The notes: generated from the sequence alone by a model not told the origin. Shown: positions 1-10,124, counted from the first letter of the stretch. The stretch is DNA of 56,427 nt from an uncultured Eubacteriales bacterium (GCA_900317035.1 ONFC01000009.1:1-56427); one strand, 5' to 3'. Numbers and translations: made by a program.

Positions 1-40
1 CTCGAATCTTTCTAATTAAGTGTTTTTTGGAGGTACATAT

Positions 41-1969
41 ATGTCTAAAAAAGGAACGATCTCAGTAACTACGGAAAACATCTTTCCGATCATCAGGAAA
101 TGGCTGTATTCCGATCAGGATATTTTCGTAAGAGAACTTGTCAGTAACGGCTCGGACGCGATCGCCAAGTTTAAGAGACTTGTGGATCTCGGCGAAGCAG
201 TAAAAGAAGATACAGATGATTATCAGCTCCATGTCAACTATGACAGTGAGGCGGGAACGATCGAGTTTACCGATAATGGTATCGGTATGACGGAAGAGGA
301 AGTCGATAAGTACATCAATCAGATCGCTTTCTCCGGCGCGATGGACTTCGTTGAGAAGTATAAGGAAGAGAGCACGGATGCCAGCGGCATCATCGGACAT
401 TTCGGTCTCGGTTTCTATTCCGCATTCATGGTGGCGGATAAGGTCCGTATCGATACAAAATCCTTCCAGAAGGATGCTCCGGCTGTATCCTGGGAATCGG
501 ATGACGGGATGGATTATGAGATCTCTGATTCGGATAGAACCGCGCGTGGTACGACGATCACGATCACGCTTTCCGAAGAAGCAAAGAAGATCTTCGATGC
601 CGGCAAGATCCGCGGCGTACTGAAGAAATACTGTTCCTTCATGCCTTTTGACCTCTACTACAGTGATGTGGTGGCGGACAGAAAGCATGAAGCAGAAGAA
701 GCAAAGAAGAAGAAAGAAGCCGAGGAGAAAGGCGAGGAGTATAAAGAACATGAGCATGAGATCATGCCGATCAACGATACCGAGCCACTCTGGAAGAAAG
801 CTCCGAAGGACTGCACCGAGGAAGAATATAAGAATTTCTACCGTACGGTATTCCATGACATGAAGGAGCCGCTATTCTGGATCCACCTCAATATGGATTA
901 TCCTTTCAATCTTCAGGGTATCCTTTACTTCCCGAAGACGAACAATGTTTATGAGACTCTCGAGGGACGTATCAAGATCTACAATCATCAGGTATTCGTT
1001 GCCGATAATATCGAGGAAGTCATTCCGGAATTCCTGTTCCTTCTGAGAGGCTGCCTCGACTGCACGGATCTGCCGCTCAATGTTTCCCGTTCGGCGCTGC
1101 AGCAGGATGAATACGTTAAGAAGCTGTCTTCCCACATCATCCGTAAGGTCTCCGATAAGCTCAATGAAGTCTTTAAGAATGACAGAAAGAGCTTCGAAGG
1201 CTACTGGTCCGATATCAGCATCTTCGTGAAGTACGGCATGATGAAGGACGAGAAGTTCTATGAGAAGGTTAAGGACATCTGCCTCTTTAAGACCGTGGAT
1301 AACGAGTTCTTCACGCTGAAAGAACTTACCAAGGATAAGGAGAAGGATACTGTCCGCTATACAAAAGCACCTGACCAGCAGGCTGCCTATATCGCGATGG
1401 CAAAAGAGAAGGGCTTCGATGTCGTTGTTCTGAATGAAGAACTCGACAATAACTTCATCTCCTTCCTCGAATATAAGCAGAACGATATCAAGTTCAAGCG
1501 TGTTGATGCCGAGCTCGAAGGTGAGAAAGCTTCCGATGATGAGGCAAAAGCACTTTCCGACCTCTTTAAGTCGGCAACCGGCGAGGATAAGCTTGAGGTA
1601 TCGGCTGTTGCTCTCGGTGCAGACCAGCTTCCGGCGTTTATCCGTGAGACGGAGGAAGCCCGCCGTATGGCAGAGATGAGAAAACAGTTTGAAGCGATGC
1701 GTACCGGTAAGGAGGATGATCCGTATAAGAATCTGGACGATATGTTCCCGGTCAAGATGGATCTCGTTCTTAATACCGATCATCCGCTGGTCTTAAGACT
1801 TCGCGGCATGGCCGGTGTGGCTTCGGAAAAAGAGAAGATGAATGCGCTTTGCCAGCATATCTACGATCAGGCGCGTCTGGCGCACGGTTCTCTCGATGCG
1901 GAAGGCCTGAAGCGCTTCCTCAAATATAACAGCGAACTTCTTACGGAAGTCGCGGAAAAACTTGAGTGA
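41..1969 (+). CDS. htpG: Molecular chaperone HtpG (Hsp90 family)
   Basis: Cytosolic ATP-dependent chaperone, 642 residues, a normal bacterial length. The N-terminal GHKL ATPase motifs are visible: the helix with ELVSNGSDA near residues 32-40, DNGIGM near 80 and GHFGLGFYS near 120. A charged KKKEAEEKGEEYKE-type linker near 215-240 joins the N and middle domains, as in most HtpG proteins. The middle domain keeps the conserved NVSR segment (LPLNVSRSALQ) that contacts the ATP phosphate. I chose the ATG at 41 because GGAGG sits 7 bases upstream; an upstream in-frame GTG at 20 has no such site. No promoter is visible because the window starts just upstream. A hairpin lies after the stop. Confidence 0.97.
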   Translation: MSKKGTISVTTENIFPIIRKWLYSDQDIFVRELVSNGSDAIAKFKRLVDLGEAVKEDTDDYQLHVNYDSEAGTIEFTDNGIGMTEEEVDKYINQIAFSGAMDFVEKYKEESTDASGIIGHFGLGFYSAFMVADKVRIDTKSFQKDAPAVSWESDDGMDYEISDSDRTARGTTITITLSEEAKKIFDAGKIRGVLKKYCSFMPFDLYYSDVVADRKHEAEEAKKKKEAEEKGEEYKEHEHEIMPINDTEPLWKKAPKDCTEEEYKNFYRTVFHDMKEPLFWIHLNMDYPFNLQGILYFPKTNNVYETLEGRIKIYNHQVFVADNIEEVIPEFLFLLRGCLDCTDLPLNVSRSALQQDEYVKKLSSHIIRKVSDKLNEVFKNDRKSFEGYWSDISIFVKYGMMKDEKFYEKVKDICLFKTVDNEFFTLKELTKDKEKDTVRYTKAPDQQAAYIAMAKEKGFDVVVLNEELDNNFISFLEYKQNDIKFKRVDAELEGEKASDDEAKALSDLFKSATGEDKLEVSAVALGADQLPAFIRETEEARRMAEMRKQFEAMRTGKEDDPYKNLDDMFPVKMDLVLNTDHPLVLRLRGMAGVASEKEKMNALCQHIYDQARLAHGSLDAEGLKRFLKYNSELLTEVAEKLE

Positions 1970-1972
1970 TAC

Positions 1973-2015
1973 CACAAAACCCGTGTTTCCTTTGCGTAGG
2001 AGGCAGGGTTTTGTG
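1973..2015 (+). terminator. Possible hairpin terminator after htpG
   Basis: A perfect 10-bp inverted repeat (CACAAAACCC at 1973-1982 and GGGTTTTGTG at 2006-2015) follows the htpG stop by three bases. There is no clear run of T after it, so termination efficiency is uncertain. Confidence 0.4.
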
Positions 2016-2060
2016 TTACCATAGAAATGTTAGAAGGATACATCTTTTGGAGGTTTATTT

Positions 2061-5000
2061 ATGAGTAATCAAGTTCGAAGAATCTTTTCGGAGAAGAAGA
2101 AGGAATTCGCTGTCGAGGCGGCCGGTCTGATGAAGGACGTCAAGTCCGATGTCGGTGTAAAAACGATCGAGAGCGTGAGGATCTTCCACAGATACGATGT
2201 ATCCGGTCTGACGGATGAAGAGTATGAACTCGCTAAAAACGTCGTTTTCTCGGAGCCGCCGGTCGATGATGTCTATGATGAGACGATCGATACATCCGGT
2301 TCTGCTTATGTGCTGGCGATCGAATCCCTGCCGGGCCAGTATGACCAGCGTGCAGACTCCGCTGCCCAGTGCTGCCAGATCCTGACACAGAAGGAAAAAC
2401 CGCTGGTACGTGTTGCCCGCGTGATCGTGTTCTACGGATCCGTTACAGATGACCAGAAGAAAGCGATCGCGAAATACCTGATCAACCCGGTAGAGTGCCG
2501 TGAAGCTTCGATGGATAAGCCGGAAACTCTGGAAGATGTATTTGATGTACCGTCCTCCGTTCCTACGATCGATGGTTTTACATCTAAGTCGAAAGAAGAG
2601 CTTTCCGAACTCCGTAAGACCTGGGGCCTGGCGATGTCCGATGCTGATATCCAGTTTACACAGGAGTTCTTCCAGTCCATCAAGCGTGATCCGACCATGA
2701 CCGAGATCAGAGTGCTCGATACCTACTGGTCCGACCACTGCCGTCATACCACATTCCTTACAGAGCTTACGGACGTAAAGATCGACGGTGACAGTGCTTT
2801 TGCCGAGGAATTAAAGAAGATCTATTCTGACTACCTCTCCACAAGAGAAGATGTCTATGGCGAGAGGATCAGTAAGAAGCCGGTCTGCCTCATGGATGTG
2901 GCGACCATGGCGATGAGAAAACTGAAGAAGGACGGAAAGCTCCAGGATCTTGACGAGTCCGAAGAGATCAATGCCTGCTCCATCAAGATTCAGATCGATG
3001 TAGATGGAAAGAAAGAAGACTACGTTCTGATGTTTAAGAACGAGACCCATAACCACCCGACGGAGATCGAGCCGTTCGGTGGTGCGGCGACCTGCCTCGG
3101 CGGTGCGATCCGTGACCCGCTCTCCGGACGTTCCTATGTTTACCAGGCAATGCGTGTGACCGGCGCCGGTGACCCGACCGTTCCGGTATCCATGACACTC
3201 GAAGGAAAACTCTCCCAGAAGAAACTCGTACGTACGGCAGCTGCAGGTTACAGCTCCTATGGTAACCAGATCGGTCTCTGCACCGGCCACGTCGATGAGA
3301 TCTATCACCCGGGCTATGTTGCCAAGAGAATGGAGATCGGTGCTGTTGTCGGTGCTGCTCCGGCAGATAATATCGTACGTGTACGTCCGAGACCGGGCGA
3401 CATTGTTGTTCTTCTCGGCGGAAGAACCGGCCGTGACGGTATCGGCGGTGCGACAGGATCCTCTAAGGCGCACGATGAGAAGTCCGTTCTGACCTGCGGC
3501 TCTGAGGTCCAGAAGGGTAACCCGCCGACAGAAAGAAAGATCCAGAGACTGTTCCGTATTCCTGAAGTTTCTAAGATGATCCTCCGCTGCAATGACTTCG
3601 GTGCCGGCGGTGTATCCGTTGCGATCGGTGAGCTCGCGGACGGTCTTGCCATCGACCTGGATAAGGTTCCGAAGAAGTATGAAGGCCTCGACGGCACAGA
3701 GATCGCGATCTCCGAGTCTCAGGAGAGAATGGCGGTTGTTATCGATCCGAAGGATGAAAAGGCATTCTTCGATTATGCGGCAAAAGAAAACCTAGAAGCT
3801 ACTGTTGTTGCAGTTGTTACCGAGGAGCCGGTCATGAAGATGACCTGGAAGGGAAATACCATCGTAGAGCTCCCGAGAGCTTTCATCGATACCAACGGTG
3901 CTTCCTCTTATGCCAAGGCTGAGGTCACCGAGCCTGATTTCGATAACGGTATCATCGATAAGACGACAGAAGCTTATGTAAAGGATGACTTTGCTGCATC
4001 CGTGAAGAGCGCGCTTTCCTCGCTCGACGGCTGCTCCAGAAAGGGTCTGGTTTCCCGCTTCGACGGAACGATCGGTGCCGGTACTGTCCTGATGCCGTTC
4101 GGCGGACGCTACCAGCTGTCTCCGGAAGAGGGTATGGCCTGCAAGATCCCTGTAGAAGAAGGAAAGACAAATGCCGTTTCCGTTATGGCTTATGGTTTCG
4201 ATCCGTATTTCTCCGCATGGAGCCCGTTCCATGGCGCATATCATGCTGTTACTGAGTCCCTCCTGCGTCTGGCCTGCCTCGGCTGTGATCCTTTTAAGGC
4301 AAGACTGACATTCCAGGAGTATTTCGAGAGAATGACCGGTGAGAAGTCCTGGGGCAAGCCGCTGGCCGCACTTCTCGGTGCATACCAGGCACAGCTTGAC
4401 TTCGGTACCGCATCTATCGGCGGTAAGGACAGTATGTCCGGTTCCTTTAATGAACTGCATGTTCCGCCGACGCTCGTTTCTTTCGCAGTCGGCATGACAA
4501 CAACAGATAAGGTCGTTTCCTCGACACTTACGGCTTCCGGTGAGAAGCTCTACATGATCAAGATCCGCCGTGACGAAAAGGGCTGCTATGTGAAGGATCA
4601 TGCGATCCGTGTCATGAAGTGCCTGACTCAGATCCAGGATCGCGGCCAGCTCCGCTGCGCAGGTGTCGTAAGATCCGCTGGTATCGCTGCCCGTGTCGCA
4701 CAGATGTGCATGGGTAATAAGCTCGGTTTCGCATTCGCTGACGGTATCGATATGGAGACGCTGTTCCAGCACTCTTTTGGTACAGTACTCCTTTCCGTAA
4801 GTGATGGAAATGCGGTAGATAAGATCGAGCAGGTCGGTGGTAAGCTCCTCGGTAAGACTACTTCTGAAAAAGCACTTACCTTCGGTTCCCAGTCCATCTC
4901 TATCGACGATGCGATCGATGCATATGTTTCTAAGCTCGAGCCGATCTTCCCGACGATCGTGGATGAAGGCGATGCGGTTTCCTATGAGAAGGGCGAGGTC

Positions 5001-5843
5001 GTAAAGAATGCGATCACCGCACCGACGATCCTTACAGGTGCGAAGCCGAAGGTATTTATTCCGGTATTCCCGGGTACGAACTGCGAGTATGACACCGCAT
5101 TTGCATTCTCCAGAGCAGGTGCAGAGCCGGATGTCATGGTCATCCGCAACCGTAACTCCAAGGAAGTTGAAGAATCCTTCCAGGAGATGAGCGAGCGTAT
5201 CAAGAAAGCAAATATGATCATGATCCCTGGCGGATTCTCTGCCGGTGATGAGCCGGAAGGATCCGGTAAGTTTATCGCCGCTGCCTTTAGAAATGCGGCG
5301 GTTACAGAGTCTGTCCGTGACCTGCTCTTTAACAGAGACGGCCTTATGCTCGGTATCTGTAACGGATTCCAGGCTCTGATGAAACTCGGACTTCTCCCGT
5401 ACGGCGATATCCTCCCGCTGGAGCATGATGGTCCGACGCTGACATTTAACCGTATCGGCCGCCACCAGAGCGCATATGTTTCCACGAAGATCGTTTCCAA
5501 TAATTCTCCGTGGCTCAGCTTCACCAATGAGGGCGATACCTACGAGATCGCGATCTCCCATGGTGAAGGCCGTTTCTGCGGATCTGAAGCTCTCCTTAAG
5601 GAACTCTTTGCGAAGGGACAGGTCGCAACCCAGTATGTGGATGATAAAGGCAATCCGACCATGGATACCGCCTTTAACCCGAACGGTTCCATGTGTGCGA
5701 TCGAGGGTATCATCTCTCCGAACGGACGTATCCTCGGTAAGATGGGTCACAGTGAGCGTATGGGCAACGGCATTGCCAAGAATATTCCGGGTGAGAAAGA
5801 TCAGAAGATCTTCGAGGCCGGTGTACGGTACTTTGTAGGATGA
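2061..5843 (+). CDS. purL: Phosphoribosylformylglycinamidine synthase, fused form
   Basis: Fourth step of de novo purine synthesis: converts FGAR to FGAM with glutamine and ATP in the cytosol. At 1260 residues it is the single-chain form that carries the PurS-like, PurL synthetase and PurQ glutaminase parts, rather than the separate PurS/PurQ/PurL set of Bacillus. Visible motifs: DTYWSDHCRHTTF near residue 222, FKNETHNHPTEIEPFGGAATCLGG near 326-350 (active-site region), and at the C-terminus the class I amidotransferase domain with FPGTNCEYDTA near 1012 and the nucleophile cysteine in GICNGFQAL near 1102. GGAGG lies about 7 bases before the ATG. The gene overlaps rsmA by four bases (ATGA), so the two are probably translated in a coupled way. 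No other pur gene is in the window. Confidence 0.97.
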   Translation: MSNQVRRIFSEKKKEFAVEAAGLMKDVKSDVGVKTIESVRIFHRYDVSGLTDEEYELAKNVVFSEPPVDDVYDETIDTSGSAYVLAIESLPGQYDQRADSAAQCCQILTQKEKPLVRVARVIVFYGSVTDDQKKAIAKYLINPVECREASMDKPETLEDVFDVPSSVPTIDGFTSKSKEELSELRKTWGLAMSDADIQFTQEFFQSIKRDPTMTEIRVLDTYWSDHCRHTTFLTELTDVKIDGDSAFAEELKKIYSDYLSTREDVYGERISKKPVCLMDVATMAMRKLKKDGKLQDLDESEEINACSIKIQIDVDGKKEDYVLMFKNETHNHPTEIEPFGGAATCLGGAIRDPLSGRSYVYQAMRVTGAGDPTVPVSMTLEGKLSQKKLVRTAAAGYSSYGNQIGLCTGHVDEIYHPGYVAKRMEIGAVVGAAPADNIVRVRPRPGDIVVLLGGRTGRDGIGGATGSSKAHDEKSVLTCGSEVQKGNPPTERKIQRLFRIPEVSKMILRCNDFGAGGVSVAIGELADGLAIDLDKVPKKYEGLDGTEIAISESQERMAVVIDPKDEKAFFDYAAKENLEATVVAVVTEEPVMKMTWKGNTIVELPRAFIDTNGASSYAKAEVTEPDFDNGIIDKTTEAYVKDDFAASVKSALSSLDGCSRKGLVSRFDGTIGAGTVLMPFGGRYQLSPEEGMACKIPVEEGKTNAVSVMAYGFDPYFSAWSPFHGAYHAVTESLLRLACLGCDPFKARLTFQEYFERMTGEKSWGKPLAALLGAYQAQLDFGTASIGGKDSMSGSFNELHVPPTLVSFAVGMTTTDKVVSSTLTASGEKLYMIKIRRDEKGCYVKDHAIRVMKCLTQIQDRGQLRCAGVVRSAGIAARVAQMCMGNKLGFAFADGIDMETLFQHSFGTVLLSVSDGNAVDKIEQVGGKLLGKTTSEKALTFGSQSISIDDAIDAYVSKLEPIFPTIVDEGDAVSYEKGEVVKNAITAPTILTGAKPKVFIPVFPGTNCEYDTAFAFSRAGAEPDVMVIRNRNSKEVEESFQEMSERIKKANMIMIPGGFSAGDEPEGSGKFIAAAFRNAAVTESVRDLLFNRDGLMLGICNGFQALMKLGLLPYGDILPLEHDGPTLTFNRIGRHQSAYVSTKIVSNNSPWLSFTNEGDTYEIAISHGEGRFCGSEALLKELFAKGQVATQYVDDKGNPTMDTAFNPNGSMCAIEGIISPNGRILGKMGHSERMGNGIAKNIPGEKDQKIFEAGVRYFVG

Positions 5844-6673
5844 ATAAGCAGGAAGTTCTGTCGATACTGGATCAGTATGGCCTCTCGGCCAAAAAGAGCC
5901 TGGGGCAGAACTTCTTGTGTAATGATGACGTGATCGGGGATATCCTCGATCTTTCGGAACTTGATAAAACGACGACATGCCTTGAGATCGGACCCGGTCT
6001 CGGGGCATTGTCGGAAAAAGCGGTCGATCTTTGCGGCACATATGTGGCAGTGGAGATCGACACCAGGTTTTCGGACCGCCTTCATGCGATCATTGAAGAT
6101 AAAGGCGGAACGGTGATCTATAAGGATTATCTGGCACTCGGAAAAGACGATCTTCCGGATCCGGAGATGGCACCGGATGTGATCCTTTCGAATCTTCCGT
6201 ATTATGTCATGACTCCGATCATGCTGAAGGTCATGAAGGATTTCCCGGCCTGCAGGAAGATGGTCTTCATGGTGGAAGAAGAAGCGCTGGACCGGATCTT
6301 TGCCCGTCCCGGGACGAAACAGTATGGTCCTCTATCGATCCTGACAGATCTCTTCGGTAAGAAGAGAAAGTGTTTCAATGTCGATGGCGGAAGCTTCTAT
6401 CCCGCACCGAATACGGTCTCATCCGTGATCGAGATCGTAGCGGAGGGAAATACATGGAATCCGGAATGGATCGGATTCGTGGAGAGTGCTTTTGCATTAC
6501 GGAGAAAGACACTGGTCAATAGTCTTTCATCCGGTGGTAAATATAGTAAAGAAAGTATCCTTGCGGCGCTAAAAGCACTGGACATCAAGGAAACGGTGAG
6601 AAGTGAGGAACTTCAGCCTGCGGATCTTGTTAAGATGTATGAGATCCTGCACGAAGGAAAGGATGAGAACTGA
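5840..6673 (+). CDS. rsmA: 16S rRNA dimethyladenosine transferase RsmA (KsgA)
   Basis: Dimethylates the two adjacent adenines in the 3'-terminal helix 45 of 16S rRNA during late 30S assembly, using SAM. Family signatures: KKSLGQNFLCN near residues 18-28, the SAM-binding EIGPGLGALSE near 46-56, the acidic end of strand 2 (VEIDTRFS), and the catalytic NLPYY motif near 119-123. Length 277 is normal. The start overlaps the purL stop as ATGA, and the next gene begins one base after its stop, placing it inside a compact operon. Confidence 0.96.
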   Translation: MNKQEVLSILDQYGLSAKKSLGQNFLCNDDVIGDILDLSELDKTTTCLEIGPGLGALSEKAVDLCGTYVAVEIDTRFSDRLHAIIEDKGGTVIYKDYLALGKDDLPDPEMAPDVILSNLPYYVMTPIMLKVMKDFPACRKMVFMVEEEALDRIFARPGTKQYGPLSILTDLFGKKRKCFNVDGGSFYPAPNTVSSVIEIVAEGNTWNPEWIGFVESAFALRRKTLVNSLSSGGKYSKESILAALKALDIKETVRSEELQPADLVKMYEILHEGKDEN

Positions 6674-6674
6674 C

Positions 6675-7154
6675 ATGGGATATGAGCGTATATCGGATTC
6701 TCTTTTCGAGAAGTATTCTTCTTCTAATGAGAAGGGAAAAACGAAATCGAAGAAGAGTAAAAAACAGGAAAAACCTGCAATTGCAGAGTATCTGCAGCTT
6801 CCTCGTGAGAATGAGCCGAAGGTGAAAAGAAAGTCGAAGAATCCTTCTGAGAAGTATCCGCAGACCCTGATGATCCGTATCGCCGGTATGAATTACCGTT
6901 TCCAGGTGGACTCGGATATTGAAAAGGCAAAAACGCTCTACTGCGCGAAGATCGCCAATGATCTTCTGCAGGAAACACTCGATGAAAACCCGATGATCCC
7001 GACAAATCAGGCACTTATCCTCGCTTATATGGAGGCTTGCTTCCGCTGGCAGAATGAGGTACATAAAGCTCCTGAAGAAAAAGAGAAGGAAGAGCCTCTG
7101 CTTCCACTGGAACAGTATTGTAAAGAGAACAATATTCCGAAGGAGATATTATGA
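6675..7154 (+). CDS. Cell division protein ZapA-like
   Basis: 159 residues. The N-terminal ~50 residues are lysine/serine-rich and probably disordered; residues about 60-120 match the ZapA fold, beginning with LMIRIAGMNYRFQVDSDIEKAKTL and continuing into a helix ending in LAYMEACFRWQNEV. ZapA proteins bind FtsZ and promote bundling at the division site. Family ZapA proteins are usually 80-130 residues, so both the N-terminal extension and the acidic C-terminal tail are extra. The ATG at 6675 lies one base after the rsmA stop; a longer frame starting inside rsmA is less likely. Its stop overlaps the next ATG as ATGA. Confidence in the exact function is moderate because ZapA domains diverge strongly. 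Confidence 0.7.
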   Translation: MGYERISDSLFEKYSSSNEKGKTKSKKSKKQEKPAIAEYLQLPRENEPKVKRKSKNPSEKYPQTLMIRIAGMNYRFQVDSDIEKAKTLYCAKIANDLLQETLDENPMIPTNQALILAYMEACFRWQNEVHKAPEEKEKEEPLLPLEQYCKENNIPKEIL

Positions 7155-9589
7155 AAAAACCGGAACTGCTGGCCCCGGCGGGCTCTATGAATATGCTCCG
7201 TGCCGCTATAGACGCGGGTGCGGATGCTGTCTATCTCGGACTGGATCAGTACAATGCCCGTATGCATGCGGAAAACTTCACGCTCGAGACACTTCGGGAA
7301 GCGCTGGATTATGCACATCTTCGTAATTCAAAGGTGTATATCACTCTGAATACTCTTATCGATGACGATGAGATGATGGATGCGGTGGAGCTGGCGCTTG
7401 CCGCTTATATGAAGGGCGTGGATGCTTTTCTCGTTCAGGATAAAGGCCTTGCCGCTTATCTTGCCGAGCATCTCCCGCAGATCCCTCTGCATGCGAGTAC
7501 ACAGATGAATGTCTTTTCTCTTTCCCATTGTGAAGAGATGAAGAAACTCGGTATGAAGCGTGTCGTACTCCCGAGAGAGCTCTCTATGGATGAGATCCGC
7601 GCCAGAGCGGAGCTTTTCCACGATAACGATATTGAGGTCGAGGTATTTGTTCATGGCGCGATGTGCGTCTGCTACTCCGGACTCTGTCTTTTTAGTGCAA
7701 TGAATAAATCCGGATCCAGATCCGGTAACCGCGGATCCTGTGCGCAGCCCTGCCGCCAGAGCTATCAGCTGTGGGACGGCAATCGTGAGGTAGCGGCATC
7801 CGGAAAGCCGATCCGCTCCGGAAAACTTCTTTCTCCGAAGGATCAGTCTGCACTTCCTTATCTTCGCGAACTGATGGATCTCGGTGTGGATTCTCTTAAG
7901 ATCGAAGGAAGAATGCGCGATGAACAGTATGTCACTGCAGTGGTATCCGCATATCGGAAAATGATCGATGCGATATACGAGAACAAGGATTCAAAGGAAG
8001 TGCTTGAGCAGGTCAGAAATGATCTTCTGATCACCTTTAACCGTGGCGGCAGCTTCACGACCCAATATCTGCAGGGCAGAAAAGGACCGGATTATCTCTC
8101 CGGTGAATATGTCGGCAAATACGGCCTTTATTGGGGAGATATCATTTCTGTAAGTGCCAAGGCAGGTACGATCAGTGTGAGGTCTTTTCTTCCGGATCCG
8201 CCGCAGAAAGGTGATTTCCTGTCGATCCGCGATAAGGAAGAGGAGATCGCGAGTTTTCCTCTAGGTAAGATCGATGTCGAGCGGGATATGTCTGTCGTAA
8301 AAGGACTTCACCCGGATGCGATCGCGAAGCTTTCCCGTGGCATGTCCGTCTATCGGATGAGTAAGAAGATAGAGATCCCGAGAGAGAATCTCCGCCGCAC
8401 ACCCATTTCCGGCACGCTTCGTCAGGATGGCGGTTCTATCATCCTTGAGGTTGTGGTGAAGGAGGGTGCTTTTGCAGGAGTAAGTGCTTCTTCAAGTGCT
8501 GAAATACAGGACCTTGGTGATAGTGAACCATTGACCTGGGAGCGCACAAAAGAACAGCTTCAGAAGACCGGCCAGACGCCTTTTGCTTTTGCTGAACTTA
8601 AAAAGGACGGGGATTTCCCGATAAAACTTCGTATCTCGAATATCAATGCCATGAGAAGAGATGCAATGGCTTTCCTCGCGGAGGCGATCCTGGAAAGACA
8701 GACATCAGGGCGTTCGGAAGAATATGCATCCGATGATAAAGATGCCATATCTTCAGATAAACCTGAGAAGATGCATATCGTTATCGCTGAGTATATCGAC
8801 ATGCGGCGTATCACCTCCGGATATGCCTGCGGTGCGGATATTTACGTATTCCCGGCGCTTCAGATCGGACAGGCCGGAAGGATCAATTACATCGATGAAC
8901 TGTTAAATTCCGAGCCGGATGCGAAGATCGCACTACGCCTTCCCGGTGCATATAAAGATGATATGCTCGATGCGTTAAGCAAAGCGAAGAAACTTGCTTC
9001 TTCACATGCAGGAGAGCATTTCCTCGGATTCTTTGGTACAAATGCTTCGGATGGCACAGTCGGCCTTACTTCCGGTGCGAATATCTATAACCACTTTACA
9101 TATTTGTATGAGGCGGGAAAAGCACTTGATTTTCTTTATCTGTCCTATGAATTAACCGAAGAGCAGATCCGTAAACTTGCGATGGACATCAGCGGAGAGG
9201 ATCAGCATGCATATATGTGCCTCCACCGCTACGGCCCGATCGAGTGGATGCAGTCGGAATTTTGTCCGCTCGGACGTCATCAGGCGCACTGCACGGTATG
9301 CCGTGACCATCCGGAAACCTCGATCGGAGAGAAGACTTCGGAGAAAAACGACCATCATGACGACCGTGTCGATATTGTATGTTACCCTGGATTCTGCCGT
9401 GCGGATCTCTTCGGAAATGCGAGAAATACCGTATCCGGACAAACGGTATCCGAGATCGTCCGGATGGGCGTTCCGGCCGCTTCGGTGGTTCGTTTTATGA
9501 ATGAGGATCAGGAAGAGAGAAGAATGATCATTGACTCTCTTATGGATGAGGATACAGATGATGAAGGAGAAGAGTGGTATGAGTACTGA
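7151..9589 (+). CDS. U32 family protein (RlhA/TrhP-like, with DUF3656-type middle)
   Basis: 812 residues. The N-terminus KPELLAPAGSMNMLRAAIDAGADAVYLG is the classic start of U32 proteins. The cysteine cluster typical of the family is present: CVCYSGLC near residue 174, then NRGSCAQPCR near 193-202, and further cysteines near the C-terminus (CPLGRHQAHCTVCRDH). U32 proteins were named peptidases, but studied members (TrhP, RlhA) act in RNA hydroxylation; the long form with a DUF3656-like central part resembles RlhA, which modifies a 23S rRNA cytidine. I infer an RNA-modification role but cannot say which RNA. Neighbouring rsmA is also an rRNA modifier. Start overlaps the zapA-like stop (ATGA) and the 3' end overlaps dut by 11 bases. 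Confidence 0.85.
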   Translation: MKKPELLAPAGSMNMLRAAIDAGADAVYLGLDQYNARMHAENFTLETLREALDYAHLRNSKVYITLNTLIDDDEMMDAVELALAAYMKGVDAFLVQDKGLAAYLAEHLPQIPLHASTQMNVFSLSHCEEMKKLGMKRVVLPRELSMDEIRARAELFHDNDIEVEVFVHGAMCVCYSGLCLFSAMNKSGSRSGNRGSCAQPCRQSYQLWDGNREVAASGKPIRSGKLLSPKDQSALPYLRELMDLGVDSLKIEGRMRDEQYVTAVVSAYRKMIDAIYENKDSKEVLEQVRNDLLITFNRGGSFTTQYLQGRKGPDYLSGEYVGKYGLYWGDIISVSAKAGTISVRSFLPDPPQKGDFLSIRDKEEEIASFPLGKIDVERDMSVVKGLHPDAIAKLSRGMSVYRMSKKIEIPRENLRRTPISGTLRQDGGSIILEVVVKEGAFAGVSASSSAEIQDLGDSEPLTWERTKEQLQKTGQTPFAFAELKKDGDFPIKLRISNINAMRRDAMAFLAEAILERQTSGRSEEYASDDKDAISSDKPEKMHIVIAEYIDMRRITSGYACGADIYVFPALQIGQAGRINYIDELLNSEPDAKIALRLPGAYKDDMLDALSKAKKLASSHAGEHFLGFFGTNASDGTVGLTSGANIYNHFTYLYEAGKALDFLYLSYELTEEQIRKLAMDISGEDQHAYMCLHRYGPIEWMQSEFCPLGRHQAHCTVCRDHPETSIGEKTSEKNDHHDDRVDIVCYPGFCRADLFGNARNTVSGQTVSEIVRMGVPAASVVRFMNEDQEERRMIIDSLMDEDTDDEGEEWYEY

Positions 9590-10070
9590 GATATTTGTGG
9601 AACGCATGCAGGAAGATGCTGTTCTTCCGAAATATGCCCATGATGGCGATGCGGGAATGGATCTTTACAGTGTGACGGATACCGTGATCCGCCCCGGAGA
9701 GACAGTCCTGATCCATACCGGACTGAAGTTCGCGATCCCTTACGGATATGAGGTGCAGATCCGCCCGAGATCCGGCCTTTCCCTGAATACTCCGCTTCGT
9801 ATTCCGAATGCTCCGGGTACGATCGACAGCGGATACAGAGGAGAGATCTGCATCATTATGGAGAACACATCTCCGGAATCCTATTCCGGCGGACAAGTGC
9901 TTTCCCTAAAGGATAAAGGGAACCAGAAGGGACCCTACCATATTCAAAAGGGTGACCGTATCGCTCAGATGGTCGTGGCAAAATATGAAACTGCAGAGTT
10001 CACTATGACCGATAATGTTGAAACTATTGGTATAAACCGCGAAGGCGGTTTTGGTTCGACCGGTGTCTGA
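9579..10070 (+). CDS. dut: dUTP diphosphatase
   Basis: Hydrolyses dUTP to dUMP and pyrophosphate, keeping uracil out of DNA and feeding dTMP synthesis. 163 residues with the five trimeric dUTPase motifs: DAGMDLYS near residue 24, RPRSGLS near 68, the GTIDSGYRGEI motif near 87-97 (catalytic Asp), GDRIAQMVV near 130, and the C-terminal glycine-rich FGSTGV arm that closes over the site. The ATG at 9579 is inside the last codons of the U32 gene; a longer frame from 9531 would run through that gene with no ribosome-binding site. Last gene of the purL-led run. Confidence 0.94.
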   Translation: MSTEIFVERMQEDAVLPKYAHDGDAGMDLYSVTDTVIRPGETVLIHTGLKFAIPYGYEVQIRPRSGLSLNTPLRIPNAPGTIDSGYRGEICIIMENTSPESYSGGQVLSLKDKGNQKGPYHIQKGDRIAQMVVAKYETAEFTMTDNVETIGINREGGFGSTGV

Positions 10071-10075
10071 GTCTG

Positions 10076-10084
10076 TGGTAAAAT
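10076..10084 (+). promoter_or_regulatory. Extended -10 promoter before the hydrolase-like gene
   Basis: TGG followed by TAAAAT fits an extended -10 element (TGn-TAnnnT) about 40 bases before the 10125 start. No convincing -35 is seen. It shares TGGTA with three other candidates in this window. Confidence 0.45.
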
Positions 10085-10124
10085 AGACTAATTCTGTGGA
10101 AGGACGTAAGAAGATTCTCGGCAT

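Noticed and set aside
1970-2060. Purine riboswitch before purL
   Set aside because: Only a simple hairpin is present; none of the conserved purine-aptamer features can be found in 90 bases.
3792-6041. A 749-codon open frame on the minus strand
   Set aside because: It lies fully antisense to purL and rsmA, has no ribosome-binding site, and its translation is low in known motifs; it is a by-product of the codon pattern of purL.
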